Counted from the stretch's first letter, positions 18,868 through 29,419 are shown. The stretch: 51,864 bases of DNA from Chitinophagaceae bacterium (GCA_019752295.1 JAIEMK010000035.1:1-51864), one strand, 5' to 3'. Made by a program: numbers and translations. Notes: generated from the sequence alone by a model not told the origin.

Positions 18868-20891
18868 ATCGTAATACCTTTTTCTATTTTCTGTCCGTGT
18901 TTAAGCCAAAGCATATTTTCGATGGTTTCAATAAGTTCACAAAACGTATTTTGCTGCAGAAGGCTGGATACACTTATATTTATTTTCAGGTCTTTGTTTA
19001 TAGTATTAACCAATTCCATACTTTTCAAAGAATCGATGCCTATCTCTGTAAGTTTAACACTGTCAGAAAACGACGGTTGGTGGATAATAGCGGTAGTTGA
19101 ATCTATAATACAGAGCAGGTAAGACCTTACTGACTGATAGTTACTATTGCCGGCCAATTCATCCATGATGTCTTTTTTTCTATCTATAACCGGTGAACTG
19201 TTTACCAAGCTTCGTTTCGATTTAAGTATCTCAAAGGCATTGTTATTGTAGTGATCAAAGCATTTACTACGCCGGATTTTACCGCTTGTAGTTCTAGGTA
19301 TGCTGAAAGGATAGGTTATTATAATGTCAAACGGTGTAATGCCAAATGCAGAAGTTATAGCGTTGTCAATATCTATTACCGTGGCCGTATAAGTTTCATC
19401 AGCATTTATCTTTCTTTTCATCTCAACAGCAATCACTAAACCTTCTTCTTTTTCAAGAAGGTAGCCAAAGGCGACCATAGAATGGAACTCATCTGCAATA
19501 TCAAGCGAATGTAAAGTCTCTTCTATATCATTTAGGTAATAATTCCTACCGCGGATGATTACCATTTCCTTTAAACGGGAATGAACAAACAGCTCATCGT
19601 TGTGTAGATAACCCATATCACCTGTGCGGAGGAACAATTTGTTATCAATCTCATAGAAGATTTCGTTTCCCTTTTTATTCCAATATCCCTTTGTAACGCT
19701 TTCACCATTTATACAAATCTCACCCAATTCATTTTCACCTGCTTCTTTACGAGTTTCGGGTACGATGATCTTAACATTCATTCCTTCTAAAACTTTTCCT
19801 GAACTAATCGCCAGCTTTCCATCAGAGTTCTCCGGCCTAATTAACAGCTTTCCTTCGCTTGTGAAATCCATGTTTATTGAAATACAACGAGGAAATTCAT
19901 GATCTCTTTTCCCTGATACTAATAAAGTGGCTTCGGCTAGCCCATAACAAGGATAGAAAGTACCCTGCCTAAATCCAGCGCTGTTGAATTTTTCGGCAAA
20001 CCGATTAATTGTATTGGCCCGAACCGGTTCAGCACCGTTATATGCCACCAGCCAGAAAGAAAAGTCAAGATGTTTAATCTCGCCGGAGTCAATTTTTTCA
20101 ACACATAAATCATAAGCAAAATTTGGTCCGCCGCTATGTGATATCTTATATTTTGATATAGCTGTCAGCCATCTAAGTGGTTTCTGAATAAATTGAGACG
20201 GCGTCATTATATAACATGTACATCCGACATACACAGTATGCAAAATATTTCCAATCAGTCCCATATCATGCTGAAAAGGAAGCCACGATAAAATTTTTGA
20301 CTGGTCAGTGCATTTGAAGCAGCTTTTAATCAGGCCCTGGTTATGTATTAAACTTTCGGCAGAAACCACTACCCCTTTTGCGTTGCCGGTAGTCCCAGAC
20401 GTGTATTGTATAAACGCAGTTGAATTCTGTGTTGGTTCTATTAAACTATTGCTAGCCCCTGAAATATTTATATCTGTAAGCAGCCAACTAGCTTGGTTCA
20501 GATCGTAATTTTCAAACATAGATTTCATAAACGACGTATCCATATCGGAAGATGAGAGGATGGTATTTATGTCTGCATCACGAATAATCTCTGCTACTTT
20601 TGCAAACTGACGTTTATTAGATGGGAAATAAACAGGAACCGGAATGACTCCTGCATATTGACAGGCCAGGAATGCCTCTATAAACTGAAGGGTATCTTTA
20701 TAAATTAAAAGTACCCGTTTCCCAACAAAATCTTTTGAATAAAAAATCGCAGCTAAATTTTTACACGTTTCAAGAAGATCCTTGTAGTAGATTGTGTTTT
20801 CAATATCAATGTCGTCAGACAAAAAATGATACGCGGCTTTATCAGGGAACCTTGCAGCATTTTCAGTTAAATAATAAATAATGTTTTTCAA
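18864..20891 (-). CDS. Fatty acyl-AMP ligase fused to acyl carrier protein (loading module)
   Basis: A 675-residue FAAL-ACP. The adenylation part (about 1-575) has QYTSGTTGNAKGV (A3-type P-loop), the FAAL-like SWLPFQHDMGLIG and YNGAEPVR phrases, YGLAEAT and a TGDMG motif. The C-terminal ACP has its phosphopantetheine Ser at S621 (IGIDSLKSM) and a tail ending KGITI. FAALs activate free fatty acids as acyl-AMP and pass them straight to an ACP, bypassing CoA; this makes it the chain-initiation unit of a lipopeptide. The start codon is TTG: no in-frame ATG exists between the upstream stop and the conserved first strand, and the upstream options are only CTA, AAT and TTG codons. It overlaps the downstream NRPS by 4 bp and follows the ABC exporter genes by 111 bp. 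Chain length cannot be read from sequence. Confidence 0.92.
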   Translation of the reverse strand: MKNIIYYLTENAARFPDKAAYHFLSDDIDIENTIYYKDLLETCKNLAAIFYSKDFVGKRVLLIYKDTLQFIEAFLACQYAGVIPVPVYFPSNKRQFAKVAEIIRDADINTILSSSDMDTSFMKSMFENYDLNQASWLLTDINISGASNSLIEPTQNSTAFIQYTSGTTGNAKGVVVSAESLIHNQGLIKSCFKCTDQSKILSWLPFQHDMGLIGNILHTVYVGCTCYIMTPSQFIQKPLRWLTAISKYKISHSGGPNFAYDLCVEKIDSGEIKHLDFSFWLVAYNGAEPVRANTINRFAEKFNSAGFRQGTFYPCYGLAEATLLVSGKRDHEFPRCISINMDFTSEGKLLIRPENSDGKLAISSGKVLEGMNVKIIVPETRKEAGENELGEICINGESVTKGYWNKKGNEIFYEIDNKLFLRTGDMGYLHNDELFVHSRLKEMVIIRGRNYYLNDIEETLHSLDIADEFHSMVAFGYLLEKEEGLVIAVEMKRKINADETYTATVIDIDNAITSAFGITPFDIIITYPFSIPRTTSGKIRRSKCFDHYNNNAFEILKSKRSLVNSSPVIDRKKDIMDELAGNSNYQSVRSYLLCIIDSTTAIIHQPSFSDSVKLTEIGIDSLKSMELVNTINKDLKINISVSSLLQQNTFCELIETIENMLWLKHGQKIEKGITI

Positions 20892-21002
20892 GGATAGATT
20901 TTTTTGTCAGATGTCAATTATTCGTATACGCTATTTGCATATATAAGCCAGACGAGCTGTCCCTATTTGTGCTAATGTGAGTTAACTACTTTTACGCATT
21001 TT

Positions 21003-22757
21003 TCAGCTCACCCTCTTCTCATTTAAGAGCCTATTAATAGCGTATTCCATAGAAACGGAATGTGATACTTCTCCTGCATTGACAAAAAATATCTCGTCTG
21101 CATTCTCTATGGTATTTAACCGGTGAGCTATAATTATACATGTAGTTATTTCGGGTAGATTACGCAGTACCTGTTCAAGTAATTGTTCAGTAACTGTATC
21201 AATATTTGCGGAAGCTTCATCTAATATTAATATATCGGGGTTTCGAAGGAATGTTCTGATAAAAGAAATCAGTTGCTTTTGGCCTATGCTTATATTATCT
21301 CCGGAGATTTCTGTCTCCAGGCCGTTATCGAAAAAAAGTAGTAGGTCCTGAAGATTCGCATCACTAATAACCTGCAGCAATTTTATATCCGTGCAATCGT
21401 CATATCTAGTATTTCCATAAATAATATTTTCTCTTACCGTTCCGGTAAATATGAATGGATCCTGCAATATAAATCCGATTTTCTGGGTTCGCTCCTCAGG
21501 TGTATATGCCCTTATATCCTTTGAATCGATCCATATATTTCCTCTGGTTGGATCGTATAACCTGGCAAGTAACAAAGCCATTGTTGTCTTACCACCGCCG
21601 GTAGGCCCCACAAATGCATATTTTTTACCTTTTTCTAACTTCAGGGAAACATTATGCAATACCTCTTTTCCATTGCCATAGTCAAAGCAGACATTCTTAA
21701 GTTCGACAACCGATGAAATGGGGTTTACCGCACTATTCTCAAGATGAGTCATGTCAGTGTTAAGTGATAAAATCTGGTTGATCCTGTCGAGGGCCGCAGT
21801 GGATCCTTTTACCTGGGTCCATACCTGCGCCAGCATTTTGAGTGGGTTATAAAAATTGGTAACATTTAACAGGTAACTAATTAAAAAACCAATGCTCAAT
21901 TCATTAAGTTTCATCAGAAAAATTCCAACTATCAAAAGAATCACCTGCGCAATATTTGCGTTTAAGTTATATACAGGAAATACAGCATTGGTAACCACCC
22001 CTGTCACAAGTGCGTTTTTATAATTTTTTTTATTTACTTCCGAAAAACGCTTCTTCAAATAATCACGTTTATTAAACGCAACGATTACTTTAAAGTTGTT
22101 AAGCATTTCATGAATTTCGGCACTCATATCTGCTTCGCTTTCCAGACTGATGGCATTTCTTTTATTAACAAATGATGATATAGACCGGGAAAAAATTAAA
22201 ATAATTATTGAAGGAAGAAGCGCAGCCAGTCCCATTTTGAAATTAATGATCAATAAAAAGAAAGCAGCGCCAATGATAGTTGCAATGCAACCAACAAACT
22301 GTGTCAGAGAATCGGAAAAAAAAATATTTAGTTTCTCCGTATCACTATTGATCCTGTAAATTAAATTTCCTGCTTTGTTAGCATTAAAAAAGGCTATAGG
22401 CAGTTCCTGCATTTTATTAAATATTTTATTCCGCAATGCGAACAATAAATTTTGGCCGATCTGACCTGTAAGTTTTGTTTGAAAATAACTGGCACGCAGT
22501 GCGATAAGGTATAGAGTCATTAGTAGCCCAGCGAAGAAAAGTATGCTATTGAACTGTTTATTAGTAATATATTGGTCAATCACATATCCAATTAAAAAAG
22601 GACTACCAAGGTTGATAAAGGAATTAGTAAGTGTTGCGAATACCGCTAATGACAGTTTCTTTTTTTCATCCGAGATTAACTCAAACAGGGCCTTGAATGT
22701 AGAAAACATCGAAGTATTTTCGCCTGTTTCTGAAAGCCGGGCAAGATTATACTTCAT
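21003..22757 (-). CDS. ABC exporter half-transporter, canonical-ATP-site Walker B partner
   Basis: A type IV ABC exporter half with an N-terminal six-helix membrane domain (roughly residues 30-310) and a C-terminal ATPase. The NBD shows Walker A VGPTGGGKTT, a complete Walker B with catalytic Glu (ILILDEAS) and the switch His (IIAHR), but the signature is ISIGQ instead of LSGGQ. It pairs with the upstream half-transporter, whose defects are complementary. I chose the ATG at 22757, overlapping the upstream stop by 11 bp. A start at 22796 is also open but would add 13 residues with no transporter character and a 50-bp overlap. Likely function is ATP-driven export of the finished lipopeptide across the inner membrane. 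Confidence 0.9.
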   Translation of the reverse strand: MKYNLARLSETGENTSMFSTFKALFELISDEKKKLSLAVFATLTNSFINLGSPFLIGYVIDQYITNKQFNSILFFAGLLMTLYLIALRASYFQTKLTGQIGQNLLFALRNKIFNKMQELPIAFFNANKAGNLIYRINSDTEKLNIFFSDSLTQFVGCIATIIGAAFFLLIINFKMGLAALLPSIIILIFSRSISSFVNKRNAISLESEADMSAEIHEMLNNFKVIVAFNKRDYLKKRFSEVNKKNYKNALVTGVVTNAVFPVYNLNANIAQVILLIVGIFLMKLNELSIGFLISYLLNVTNFYNPLKMLAQVWTQVKGSTAALDRINQILSLNTDMTHLENSAVNPISSVVELKNVCFDYGNGKEVLHNVSLKLEKGKKYAFVGPTGGGKTTMALLLARLYDPTRGNIWIDSKDIRAYTPEERTQKIGFILQDPFIFTGTVRENIIYGNTRYDDCTDIKLLQVISDANLQDLLLFFDNGLETEISGDNISIGQKQLISFIRTFLRNPDILILDEASANIDTVTEQLLEQVLRNLPEITTCIIIAHRLNTIENADEIFFVNAGEVSHSVSMEYAINRLLNEKRVS

Positions 22758-24465
22758 AGCTTTGGGTGCTTCGTTGTAAATTGTGCAACTTCTCATATTC
22801 AGCGTTTGTACGCATCAACTCTTCATGCCTCCCGGCAACAATTAATTCGCCTTGCATCAGTAAAATTATCTGGTCATATTCTTCAACTGCATCTATTTTC
22901 TGCGCAACCGACACTATTGTCAATCCAGGATAATTCTGCTGTATGTTATTCAAAATCTTTTTCGATGTATTGATATCCACCCGAGAGATAAAATCATCTA
23001 ACAATAACAGGTTAGGGTTACTTGCGAGTGCTCTTGCCAGCATTATTCGTTGCTTTTGGCCGCCGGAAAGACTTGATCCACGTTCCGAAATGATGGTCTC
23101 AGATGTATTGGGCAACGACTCTATAAATGTTTTAAGCTCAGCTGTGTCAATCGCTTTCATAAACTCGTCGTCAGTTATTTTTTCATGAAATGCGATATTT
23201 TCACGAATGCTGCAATTGAAAATAAAACTGTCCTGAAACACAAAACCTATCTGATCATTAAAGAAACCCAATTCATGGCTGTTGACAGTCTGTCGATTAA
23301 ATTTTATTTTGCCAACAGTTGGTCTGATAAATCCTGCAATTAAATATAGTAACTGTGTTTTACCTGCTGTTGTAGGTCCAATTATCGCAACCTTAGAATT
23401 AGCTTTTATATTTAACGAAACATCTTTTAATACCGCTTTCCGATTGTACTCAACTGTAACTCCTTCCAACTCAATTTCTTCAAATATTTTCTTAGGCACC
23501 GATACTTCTGTTGCTGGTACCGAGGCTTTCATGATATCTTCAATTCGCTCATAGCAGGTGATTGCCTGGGCCGTTACGTTGCCCATATTACCTAAAGTAA
23601 ATATGGGTAGTATTATCATACCAAGATAACTGTTGAACGCTGCAAAATCACCTAAACTTAGCTCACCAATAATAACCATTCGACCACCGATAATTAAAAT
23701 TGATAATCCCGCAACATTGCCGGTAAAACGAATCATTGGAATAAGTAGTGAAAAGAGGTTCAGAATAGAGGATTCAATATTTTTTATATTAGTGCTGGCT
23801 TTAAAAACCTTTCTGGATTCCAGTTGCTGAGAATTCACAACCCTGATCAAAGCAGCACCTAAAACACTTTCGTTGACAATCTGATTTAATACGTCAAATG
23901 CGGTTTTACTTTTTTTAAACAGAATTTTTACTTTACCCAGTACTATTATATACACGGTTCCTATTATAGGAATAACTGCCAGTACAAACAATGTGAGTTT
24001 CCAATTAATTCCGAACATCAAACCCGATGCGCCAAAAATGATAAAAAGAGAGGATGCAATAGTAACAATTGTCTGAGAAATAAAATATTTAATAGACCCT
24101 ACATCTGACATAATATTGGATAACAATTTTATTGGAGTTATGGTTTCAACAAAACCACTGGTTTGTTCCGATATTTTATTCATTAACATACTTCGTATAT
24201 CCCTTGCAGCAAGTTCTGATAAGTATGTTTGTATCAATCCCCTTAGGTAAATAAAAAGAAATATTGCTAAGATGACTACTGTACATTTTATAACAACCGC
24301 TTTAAGATTAAACACATTGTTTATATAATCGTCAATACTGCCGGAAATACTTTTTATAATTAACAACTCTGCAAAATTGCTCAACAATGTAAATATCAGC
24401 AGAAGCAGTATCAGGCCGCGGTAAGGTCTTACCAGGGCAATGATAGTATTTTTTCTTTTTTTCAT
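22747..24465 (-). CDS. ABC exporter half-transporter with degenerate ATPase residues
   Basis: A 572-residue exporter half: membrane domain (about 10-300) then ATPase domain. Walker A is IGPTTAGKTQ and the signature is a perfect LSGGQ, but the catalytic Glu after Walker B is Asp (LLLLDDF) and the switch His is Gln (SVAQK). This is the pattern of the non-catalytic subunit in heterodimeric exporters such as TM287/288 or BmrCD: its LSGGQ completes the partner's active site, while its own site is degenerate. It starts the transporter pair, 133 bp after the NRPS stop-to-start gap at 24466-24598. Export of the cluster product is inferred from location. Confidence 0.9.
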   Translation of the reverse strand: MKKRKNTIIALVRPYRGLILLLLIFTLLSNFAELLIIKSISGSIDDYINNVFNLKAVVIKCTVVILAIFLFIYLRGLIQTYLSELAARDIRSMLMNKISEQTSGFVETITPIKLLSNIMSDVGSIKYFISQTIVTIASSLFIIFGASGLMFGINWKLTLFVLAVIPIIGTVYIIVLGKVKILFKKSKTAFDVLNQIVNESVLGAALIRVVNSQQLESRKVFKASTNIKNIESSILNLFSLLIPMIRFTGNVAGLSILIIGGRMVIIGELSLGDFAAFNSYLGMIILPIFTLGNMGNVTAQAITCYERIEDIMKASVPATEVSVPKKIFEEIELEGVTVEYNRKAVLKDVSLNIKANSKVAIIGPTTAGKTQLLYLIAGFIRPTVGKIKFNRQTVNSHELGFFNDQIGFVFQDSFIFNCSIRENIAFHEKITDDEFMKAIDTAELKTFIESLPNTSETIISERGSSLSGGQKQRIMLARALASNPNLLLLDDFISRVDINTSKKILNNIQQNYPGLTIVSVAQKIDAVEEYDQIILLMQGELIVAGRHEELMRTNAEYEKLHNLQRSTQSYEV

Positions 24466-24598
24466 GGTTTATTGCCCTGCTTCCATATATTCAAAGAATA
24501 TTTGCACATTGACATAAAAGATCAGAAAATACGTTCATTTGTGCCTTTTTTTTGATCCCAAACAAAGCGTGTATCGTTCATCTGATAGGTACAAATAC

Positions 24599-27500
24599 TT
24601 ATAAAAGTTGACTTAAAATTGTATTTGCACTAAAATTCTTTTTTTCTAAGAGACTGAGCAAATCGTTTGCCATTGCTTCCACCTGCACGGGTGAGTAAGT
24701 ATTTAAATTGTATTCCATTCCAATCAACGTACCATTTTTATATTCTTCTATTGTATACTTGAAGTTGAAATGTCCATTTCCTTTCGGTTTATGAAACGCA
24801 ATAAAATCACCGTCCGCACTTTTAAAAGGTGTATAGTCTTCTATATTTTCCTCAGACATATTCATGTAATTCATAAAAACGGGTGATACTATATTGAGGG
24901 TAAGATCAAGGTCATTTAAGATTTTTTCATACGGATAAAAACGATATTGAGACACTTCAATGAGTTTTTTTGAAATCATCTTTATCAGCTCGCGTAATGG
25001 TAATGTATCATCTATTTCAATACACAGGATAATTTCAGAAGTTAACCAGCCAACTATATTTTCAAACTCTTTAAAAATCCTTGTTGTAAAAGGAATAAAA
25101 ATACGGAGATATTGGGTGTTGTGTGTCTTCATATGTATGATTGACAAAAGCGAGATCAATGTTGTGAATAGGCTTACATCAGAATCGACCGATATTTTCT
25201 TTATCCTGTTCCATACCCCTTCTTTTATAAATATTGTGTAGGATGCGCCAGGTTGACTTTTTATGTTTACCAATGTTCCATAGATCTTATCATAATACTC
25301 AGGCATATATGGCGGTAGAAATTTCACCAATTCATTCTTTAACGTGTTCCGGTAAGAGTAAATATCCTGTTGTTGCAATGGTCCTCCATTTTCCTTTGAA
25401 ATATTTTCCAGAATGGTTCTTTGATAAAAGTCTTTCGCCTCCTTTCCTTTTGCACTAGTCAGATACTCGTTTACCCACTGACCATAGTCTTTATACTGTA
25501 GCGATATTTTCGATAGTGGATATTCCTCCTCTTTTACTAATGAAAAGTATAAGGCTTCAATTTCTTTTTTTAATATCCCTACTGAAATCGCATCGGAGTT
25601 TACATGTGGCATCGCAAATAATAGGCCGGTTAGTTCCTGTGAATAGGCTATTATTTTTACATCAATCAGCGGGCCGGTTTCCATATCAAATTTTTTATCG
25701 GCTACGCGTTGGCGAATGTCTTCAATCTTCGCATCCTTTTCCTTTATGTTACTTAAATCTATATATTCAATTACAAATTCCGGGGATATTTCCGGATGCA
25801 CCCGTTGCTTAAATTCATTGTTGCTCAATATGTATGTAGTACGAAGGCTTTCATGGCGTTCAATTAAAAGGTAAATTGCTTTTTCTAAAAACAGCGTGTT
25901 ACATTTATTGAATTTTAAAGAAAAAAAGAGATTATACGCAAACTTTCCAACAATCAGGTAGCGCACAAATTCTTTTTTCTGCTGATGAACGAGGTCATAT
26001 AGGTTATCATTATTAACACGGATTGCACCTGAGAACTCCTTAAAATTAAACCATGAATTCTCTTCACTATTTGCAATACTCTTATCGTTTATCCTTTCGT
26101 TGATAATCAAACTTATTTTCCTGATAGTTAGATTAACAAAAAGGTCCTTAATCGTAAACGCTATATTCATTTCTGCACAAATGGCAGAAACGATACGTGC
26201 CGCCAATAAAGAATGTCCTCCCAACTCAAAAAAACTGTTATTGGTACCTATCTTATTGCTTTCCCTACCTAATATATTACTCCAGATTCTAACAAGAGCC
26301 TCTTCTGTTTTATTCTGTGGCAGTTCAAAATAGGTGACAATCTCCAGTGCTTTACCTTCCAGTGAAGGTATTTTTTTGCGATCAATTTTTCCATTGTTTG
26401 TTAAGGGGAACTCTTGCAACTGTATATATTTTGACGGGATCATGTATGTAGGCAATGTTCTGCCCAGGTTATCCATCAACTCTTTCGCATTAATTTCTTC
26501 GTTGCAGATGATATAAGCGACTAATTCTCTTTCGATTGGAGTACTTCCGGTTGTAAGCACTACAGCTGTTGCGACTTTCGGGTAATGGGTAAGTACACTT
26601 TCAATTTCGCCCAAATCTATTCGATAACCCCTAACTTTTACCTGGTCATCCATCCGTCCCAAAAACTCTATTTTCCCATCGTCAAGCCATCTGCCTATAT
26701 CCCCGGTACGATAAAACAATGTACCGTGCCGGTAAGGATTGGATGTGAATTTTGAAGTCGTAAGTTCTGGCTCGTTCAGATAACCGAGAGCAAGCCCCAC
26801 ACCACCAATACATATCTCACCTGCAATACCAATAGGCTGTATATTGTTATGGCTGTTTATTATATCGATCGTTGTATTTGCCAATGGCGACCCGATCAGA
26901 TTACTCTGGAATTTCTGAATATTGGAATAAATTACCGAATCTATCGTTGCCTCAGTTGGGCCATAATGATTATTGACTCTAACTTTTGGGAATCTTTTTT
27001 TCAGGTTGTTGAACAAAGTGTTTGGCAAGCTTTCTCCGCCGATACATATATCCTGCAGATCGTCGAGGCTTTCATCATTATTTTCCACCGTTGAAAGAAA
27101 TTGCTGGATAAATCCAGGAGTACCTTGGAGAATAGTAATTTTATTTTCTTTCAGAAAAATAAAAAAATCAGCTGTTGTAAGCTCAACTGCCGGTGTTGGG
27201 ATTAACACGCATCCGCCATTAATAAGCGGAATAAATATTTCGAGCAGCGAAACATCAAATACAAAACTTGTACACAAACAGGTTCGGATTAATGAGGCAT
27301 GAGATATAAGTGCCGTCTCCGCTGTAATTCTTGCAACTAGTGACCGATGCGTTATCATAACGCCTTTAGGCTTTCCAGTAGATCCTGATGTATATATTAC
27401 ATATGCTATGTCACCTGCCTGATTTACCTGAACCGGGTTTTCCTGGCTGAAAAGTTCATTTTCACGCTCTGCCTGCATCAGCTCTTGTTCATCGAGCAAT

Positions 27501-29419
27501 ATTTTACATTGACTGAAGTTATGTATATAATCTACACGCTCTTTCGGGTAATCGGGAGATATTGGCACATAGGCTGCGCCTGATTTAAGTACGCCTAAAA
27601 TGGCAACGATCATCAGCTCTCCCGGCTTAAGTAATATGCTGACTAAGTCATTGCATCCCAGTTGATATTTCTCCCGAAGAAAACCTGCCAACCGGTTCAC
27701 ACGAGCATTAAGGTCACGATAAATTATGCTGTTTTGTCCATACGCAACTGCTATTTCATCCGGTGTTTTTGCGACCTGCTCTTCAAATAAGGCAATTATT
27801 GTTTTATCATACGGGTAATTGGTTGCCGTATTGTTGTATTTGACCAGTAAAGTTTCTTTTTCGCCCGGACTTACTAAATCAAGCGAACAGATACTTTTTT
27901 CCGGATTGGCAATAATTGATGTCAGCAACTGATTAAAATTATCCGCCATCCTGGTAATTGTACTAGGCAAATAAATGTCAGTATTGTATTCTATACCAAC
28001 ATCAATACCTTCATCCAGTTCAGTAAAGGAAAAGCTAAGATCAAATTTACTTATTACATTTACTGTACCAGGATATCGGGATACTTCAAAAGTATCTGGT
28101 GTGAACTGCTGATCAATATTTTCTTTGCTTTCATTGTCAAAGCTGACCATCACATCAAAAAGCGGGCTTCGTGCTATATCCCTTTTTACAGACAGTGCAT
28201 CTACCAACTCATCAAACGGGAATATTTGATTTTCATATGCTTCAAGTGTTATTTTTTTGGTTGCTAGCATCAGTTGCAGGAAACTATCCGTTTCTTCAAA
28301 GCGGCATCGCAGGGCTAATGTATTAATGTAACAACCTATCTGCATATCCAGGTCTGCATGCTCTCTTCCGGCAATTGGTGTCCCAATGATAATATCCTGT
28401 TGATTGGTATACCTGTTCAATAAACCGTAAACAACCGCAAGGAAGTACATGAACAAGGTAGCACCCAGCTCCTGGCTAAACTGTTTTATAGCACTACTTA
28501 TTTCAGGGTCAATCATCCAGTTTACAGAAGCACCGTTAAATGTTTTTAGCAAGGGTCTTTCCTTATCCTCGGGGAATTGTAATACAGGTATATCTCCTTG
28601 GAACTGTGACAGCCAATATTCCCGCGCTCTCTTTACGGCATCTCCTTTTAACTGTTCCTGCTGCCAGGTCGCATAATCAATATAATGGATATTTAGCGGG
28701 CCTATTGTATTTTTTTCATCTCGCAAATGAGCATTATAAAAAAGCAACAGTTCCTTAATCAAAATATCCATTGACCACCCATCGCTCACAATATGATGGA
28801 TATTATAACCAAAAACCCATTGATGATCCTCTACTTGATATAAGGATGCTTTTAACAGCGGCCCGCTAGTTAAATTAAATGAATAAAGTGACTCAGCATC
28901 AATCATATTACTAATATATTTCCAACTGTCTTTTCTTCCACGACAATCCTCTTCGTATATCTTATTTTTGACTAAATGATCTGGTATAATAAATTGCTTA
29001 ATGTCGCCGTTTTCATCTTCTTTAAAAAATGTTCGTAAAGCTTCATGCCTGCTGATTACAGATTCGAACGCATATTGTAACGCTGTTAGGTCAACATTCC
29101 CTTTAAAAATATATACGCCGGTTATATTGTATGCCATGTTCGCATCCTGAAACTGGCTCAATAACCAGATACGTTTCTGAGAGGAAGAAAGTACATAAGA
29201 CTGGCTATTCCGCTTTACCTGGGGAATTTGAACAGATATTTTTTTTCTGGCCTTGTTGATATAGTCTATTAATTCAGCCTTATGTTTTACTATAAGTGAT
29301 TTTAACTCATCATCGATAGCCCCTTTTTCAGCATCAATTTTCAGACTAACTCCGTCAACAGATATTTGAGCATCTGCCTTTTTTAATTTAAAAATAATAT
29401 GATCAACAAAATTACTCAT
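24599..29419 (-). CDS. NRPS, terminal module (docking-C-A-T) with extra C-terminal condensation-like domain
   Basis: A 1606-residue protein. It has TubC_N-like docking (1-58), C (about 70-510, IHHIVSDGWS), A (about 530-1030), T (about 1050-1120, LGGHSLLAA), then about 470 further residues forming a second condensation-superfamily domain. In that domain the motif HHxxxDG reads PHVNSDA: P1271 replaces the first His, the catalytic-type H1272 and D1276 remain, and Gly is A1277. It also has VGWLTSEI where C domains have IGFYVNT, and no EGHGRE epimerase motif. The A domain's ten residues read DVLQCGHIDK, which I cannot assign. The protein ends in LSQLL without the beta-branched tail of the other NRPSs, consistent with being last in the line. 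The extra domain probably releases the chain by cyclization, or by condensation with a free nucleophile. Confidence 0.92.
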   Translation of the reverse strand: MSNFVDHIIFKLKKADAQISVDGVSLKIDAEKGAIDDELKSLIVKHKAELIDYINKARKKISVQIPQVKRNSQSYVLSSSQKRIWLLSQFQDANMAYNITGVYIFKGNVDLTALQYAFESVISRHEALRTFFKEDENGDIKQFIIPDHLVKNKIYEEDCRGRKDSWKYISNMIDAESLYSFNLTSGPLLKASLYQVEDHQWVFGYNIHHIVSDGWSMDILIKELLLFYNAHLRDEKNTIGPLNIHYIDYATWQQEQLKGDAVKRAREYWLSQFQGDIPVLQFPEDKERPLLKTFNGASVNWMIDPEISSAIKQFSQELGATLFMYFLAVVYGLLNRYTNQQDIIIGTPIAGREHADLDMQIGCYINTLALRCRFEETDSFLQLMLATKKITLEAYENQIFPFDELVDALSVKRDIARSPLFDVMVSFDNESKENIDQQFTPDTFEVSRYPGTVNVISKFDLSFSFTELDEGIDVGIEYNTDIYLPSTITRMADNFNQLLTSIIANPEKSICSLDLVSPGEKETLLVKYNNTATNYPYDKTIIALFEEQVAKTPDEIAVAYGQNSIIYRDLNARVNRLAGFLREKYQLGCNDLVSILLKPGELMIVAILGVLKSGAAYVPISPDYPKERVDYIHNFSQCKILLDEQELMQAERENELFSQENPVQVNQAGDIAYVIYTSGSTGKPKGVMITHRSLVARITAETALISHASLIRTCLCTSFVFDVSLLEIFIPLINGGCVLIPTPAVELTTADFFIFLKENKITILQGTPGFIQQFLSTVENNDESLDDLQDICIGGESLPNTLFNNLKKRFPKVRVNNHYGPTEATIDSVIYSNIQKFQSNLIGSPLANTTIDIINSHNNIQPIGIAGEICIGGVGLALGYLNEPELTTSKFTSNPYRHGTLFYRTGDIGRWLDDGKIEFLGRMDDQVKVRGYRIDLGEIESVLTHYPKVATAVVLTTGSTPIERELVAYIICNEEINAKELMDNLGRTLPTYMIPSKYIQLQEFPLTNNGKIDRKKIPSLEGKALEIVTYFELPQNKTEEALVRIWSNILGRESNKIGTNNSFFELGGHSLLAARIVSAICAEMNIAFTIKDLFVNLTIRKISLIINERINDKSIANSEENSWFNFKEFSGAIRVNNDNLYDLVHQQKKEFVRYLIVGKFAYNLFFSLKFNKCNTLFLEKAIYLLIERHESLRTTYILSNNEFKQRVHPEISPEFVIEYIDLSNIKEKDAKIEDIRQRVADKKFDMETGPLIDVKIIAYSQELTGLLFAMPHVNSDAISVGILKKEIEALYFSLVKEEEYPLSKISLQYKDYGQWVNEYLTSAKGKEAKDFYQRTILENISKENGGPLQQQDIYSYRNTLKNELVKFLPPYMPEYYDKIYGTLVNIKSQPGASYTIFIKEGVWNRIKKISVDSDVSLFTTLISLLSIIHMKTHNTQYLRIFIPFTTRIFKEFENIVGWLTSEIILCIEIDDTLPLRELIKMISKKLIEVSQYRFYPYEKILNDLDLTLNIVSPVFMNYMNMSEENIEDYTPFKSADGDFIAFHKPKGNGHFNFKYTIEEYKNGTLIGMEYNLNTYSPVQVEAMANDLLSLLEKKNFSANTILSQLL

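Noticed and set aside
22758..22796. ATG at 22796 as start of the second ABC half-transporter
   Set aside because: It gives a 50-bp overlap and a non-conserved extension; 22757 has a short coupled overlap. Not fully excluded.
24599..25990. Epimerization domain at the end of the 1606-aa NRPS
   Set aside because: No EGHGRE motif, and HHxxxDG is altered to PHVNSDA; it looks like a condensation-type terminal domain instead.
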